Below, one piece after another: positions 5,670-7,093 of a stretch of 7,093 nucleotides of DNA (its first letter is position 1; every line of letters begins with the position of its first letter). The stretch is from Syntrophaceae bacterium UBA6255 (lineage in GTDB: Bacteria > Desulfobacterota > Syntrophia > Syntrophales > Smithellaceae). Where the stretch lies: positions 1,575 through 8,667 of the forward strand of contig DJVN01000268.1 of assembly GCA_002441205.1 (NCBI GenBank). The letters are read 5' to 3'. The notes under the pieces are model-generated. The model saw nothing but the letters and a program-made list of their open reading frames with translations, had not been told where the DNA came from and did not search any database. Both the position numbers and the translations under genes were made by a program.

Positions 5670-7093
5670 TCAACGGCAATATTTATTAACTCTGGCATAG
5701 TCTAATAAATTACAATCTCCAAGCTGACAGGCTCTGTGCGCGTCATGGCAGCCAAGCTCGATATTGCCGTGATTCAAATAAGTTAACCCTCTGTTATTGT
5801 ATCCTTCAGTAAAATTTGGATTTAGCCTGATAGCATCATCAAAGTCTCTGATGGCCTGTTTATAATCACCCCTCTTATTAAAAACACATCCCCTGTTGTA
5901 GTAACTATCGGAATACTTTGGATTCAGTCCAATAGCATGATTAAAATCATCAAGAGCCTGTTGATCTTGTCCTGTTTCAGCATAAGCAATTCCTCTGTTG
6001 TTATACGCAAGAAAATAATCCGGCTTTAAAGCGATTGCCGCATTAAAGTCTGAAATTGCCAAATGATACCGGCCCATTTCACAATAGCAAATACCCCTGT
6101 TAAAATAACTTTGAGCGACGTTTGGTTTTATGGAAACGACCGCGCTAAAATGCTCCAGAGCTTCCTCCTTTCTGCCATGTTCAGACAAAAAAAAGGCCAG
6201 TTTGGTGTGAGCCATATAATTTTCCTTCGTGACACGCATAGTGTGATTCCACAGCGCTATGCTGTTTTTCCAATAACCGCATTGTTGCCACGCTAAAATT
6301 GCCAGAACGCTTAAAATAACAACGCTTATGGGAACTAAAATCATTTTCTGAAGCTTTTCCTGTGACACCAAAAGTGGAATACCCCACGCCACCATAATGA
6401 AAATTCCAATAGAAGGGATGTAAGTATAGTTGTCGGATTGTGCCCTTGAACTGACCTGCATGATTCCGATAACGGGTAAAATGGTTATAAGATACCAGAA
6501 CCAACCCACAACGAGAAACGGCAAGCGTTTCATCACTCTTACAACGATTATACTTATGAAAAGAATCAGAATAACGGAACACAAAAATTTCCAGAAAGGA
6601 ACCTGCAATGAGAAAGGATAATAAACAGCCATGTCACGCGGCCAGAAAGTTTTCTCCAAATACGTGATAAAAGCAATAGGGGCATTAGCAAGACGTGATG
6701 TTAAAAGATAACTGTAAAAATCATGATCCTGGGATAAGGTTTTTAGATACGGCCTTGCGTAAACCGTTATAACAGAGAAAATTACTGAAAGAATAAAAAA
6801 AGGTATTTTTTCAATGAATTGTTTTAATAAGGCATTGCTTTCTCCTCTTTGAAAGCGGAGAAGGCCCAGCGGCCAGTAATCCAAAAGAATCATGACAAAA
6901 GGCAGAGTAACAGCCATTGATTTGCTCATCAACGCCAGAAAAAAAAAGCAAAGGACCAAGAGATACCTTTTTACATCCGGTTTTTCCTTGTACAGGATAT
7001 AAAGGCAAAGCGTAAGCATCCCGAAAAAAGCACACAATACATCTTTCCGCTTCGTTATCCAGGCCACCGTTTCCACATGCAGGGGATGCAGCG
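5670..7093 (-). CDS. Multi-pass membrane protein with C-terminal TPR repeats (TMTC-like), partial (N-terminus off window)
   Basis: Frame open to the right edge (474 codons plus 2 nt), ending at a TGA at 5672-5670. The edge encodes LHPLHVETVAWITKRKDV, the conserved loop of a large family of bacterial membrane-TPR proteins related to eukaryotic TMTC proteins (GT-C glycosyltransferase-like fold). Because this motif is normally internal, the GTG at 7076 is not the real start. Numbering from that GTG, hydrophobic segments lie at about 13-30, 39-68, 91-108, 163-180, 187-204, 219-237 and 244-262. The family's usual ADRYTY motif reads SDNYTY at 214-219. From about 286 there are five TPR units, then a Cys-containing tail (GCHDAHRACQLGDC). 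The enzymatic role is not established; a membrane glycosyl- or mannosyltransferase role is only an analogy. No strong terminator follows it, only TGATCA plus eight Ts. It reads into the aro promoter region in the same direction but is functionally separate. Confidence 0.85.
   Translation of the reverse strand, partial: LHPLHVETVAWITKRKDVLCAFFGMLTLCLYILYKEKPDVKRYLLVLCFFFLALMSKSMAVTLPFVMILLDYWPLGLLRFQRGESNALLKQFIEKIPFFILSVIFSVITVYARPYLKTLSQDHDFYSYLLTSRLANAPIAFITYLEKTFWPRDMAVYYPFSLQVPFWKFLCSVILILFISIIVVRVMKRLPFLVVGWFWYLITILPVIGIMQVSSRAQSDNYTYIPSIGIFIMVAWGIPLLVSQEKLQKMILVPISVVILSVLAILAWQQCGYWKNSIALWNHTMRVTKENYMAHTKLAFFLSEHGRKEEALEHFSAVVSIKPNVAQSYFNRGICYCEMGRYHLAISDFNAAIALKPDYFLAYNNRGIAYAETGQDQQALDDFNHAIGLNPKYSDSYYNRGCVFNKRGDYKQAIRDFDDAIRLNPNFTEGYNNRGLTYLNHGNIELGCHDAHRACQLGDCNLLDYARVNKYCR
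5712..6221 (-). repeat. Five tandem TPR-coding units of about 102 bp
   Basis: Five consecutive 34-residue units, with consensus elements such as YNNRGIAYAETG followed by QALDDFNHAIGLNP. Each has the TPR pattern of small residues at positions 8 and 20 and ends in a KPN/KPD/NPK/NPN-type turn; the fifth is degenerate at its end. At the DNA level this gives a 102-bp periodicity with clear divergence between units, so it is not a recent duplication. Confidence 0.85.

Noticed and set aside
5651..5672. Terminator after the TPR gene
   Set aside because: There is a run of eight Ts, but the preceding bases form only the short palindrome TGATCA; the stem is too weak to support the call.
7074..7076. GTG at 7076 as start of the TPR protein
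   Set aside because: The frame continues upstream to the window edge and encodes LHPLH, part of a conserved internal family motif, so the gene starts outside the window.
1..7093. CRISPR array, insertion sequence, tRNA or rRNA genes
   Set aside because: No direct-repeat/spacer pattern, transposase-like frame, terminal inverted repeats or tRNA-like cloverleaf was seen on either strand.

Overview
This window carries a minus-strand operon for the shikimate/phenylalanine branch of aromatic amino acid synthesis, preceded by what looks like a complete transcription attenuator. Base composition is moderate (roughly mid-40s % GC by eye). The gene set is an AroAI-beta DAHP synthase with an N-terminal ferredoxin-like domain, AroB, a P-protein and an AroD-AroE fusion, all tightly packed. 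Together with a large membrane-TPR protein, this suits an anaerobic Gram-negative such as a member of the Desulfobacterota (old Deltaproteobacteria, Syntrophales-like). That placement is an inference and not a firm one.

Layout, read in the direction of transcription (right to left). (1) 7093-5670: the C-terminal part of a multi-pass membrane protein with about five TPR repeats; its start lies outside the window. (2) 5624-5341: a strong sigma70-type promoter (TTGACA, 17-nt spacer, TATGAA), then a 31-codon leader ORF whose codons 12-20 read YGYWFYTYF, then two rho-independent terminators in tandem, then the first structural gene. (3) 5340-4375: an HMGL-like (DRE-TIM) aldolase of unknown substrate. 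(4) 4345-3335: DAHP synthase (aroF). (5) 3300-2206: 3-dehydroquinate synthase (aroB). (6) 2209-1127: chorismate mutase/prephenate dehydratase (pheA). (7) 1130-1: 3-dehydroquinate dehydratase fused to shikimate dehydrogenase (aroDE), cut by the window edge just as the NADP-binding fold begins. Spacings are 29 nt, 34 nt, a 4-nt overlap and a 4-nt overlap, so genes 3-7 are almost certainly one transcript.

How the parts work together: DAHP synthase, AroB, AroD and AroE carry out consecutive steps from erythrose-4-phosphate + PEP to shikimate, and PheA takes chorismate to phenylpyruvate. The leader peptide would sense charged tRNA-Tyr, tRNA-Phe and tRNA-Trp. By eye I find the alternating RNA pairings expected of an attenuator: segment 1 at the leader start codon with segment 2, segment 2 with segment 3, and segment 3 with segment 4 (terminator 1). 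A further alternative pairs segment 4 with the 5' arm of terminator 2, so one antiterminator event could disarm both terminators in sequence. This chained switch, and the unexplained aldolase as first gene under aromatic control, are the most interesting points. I could not run folding or homology searches, so the RNA model is a by-eye inference.
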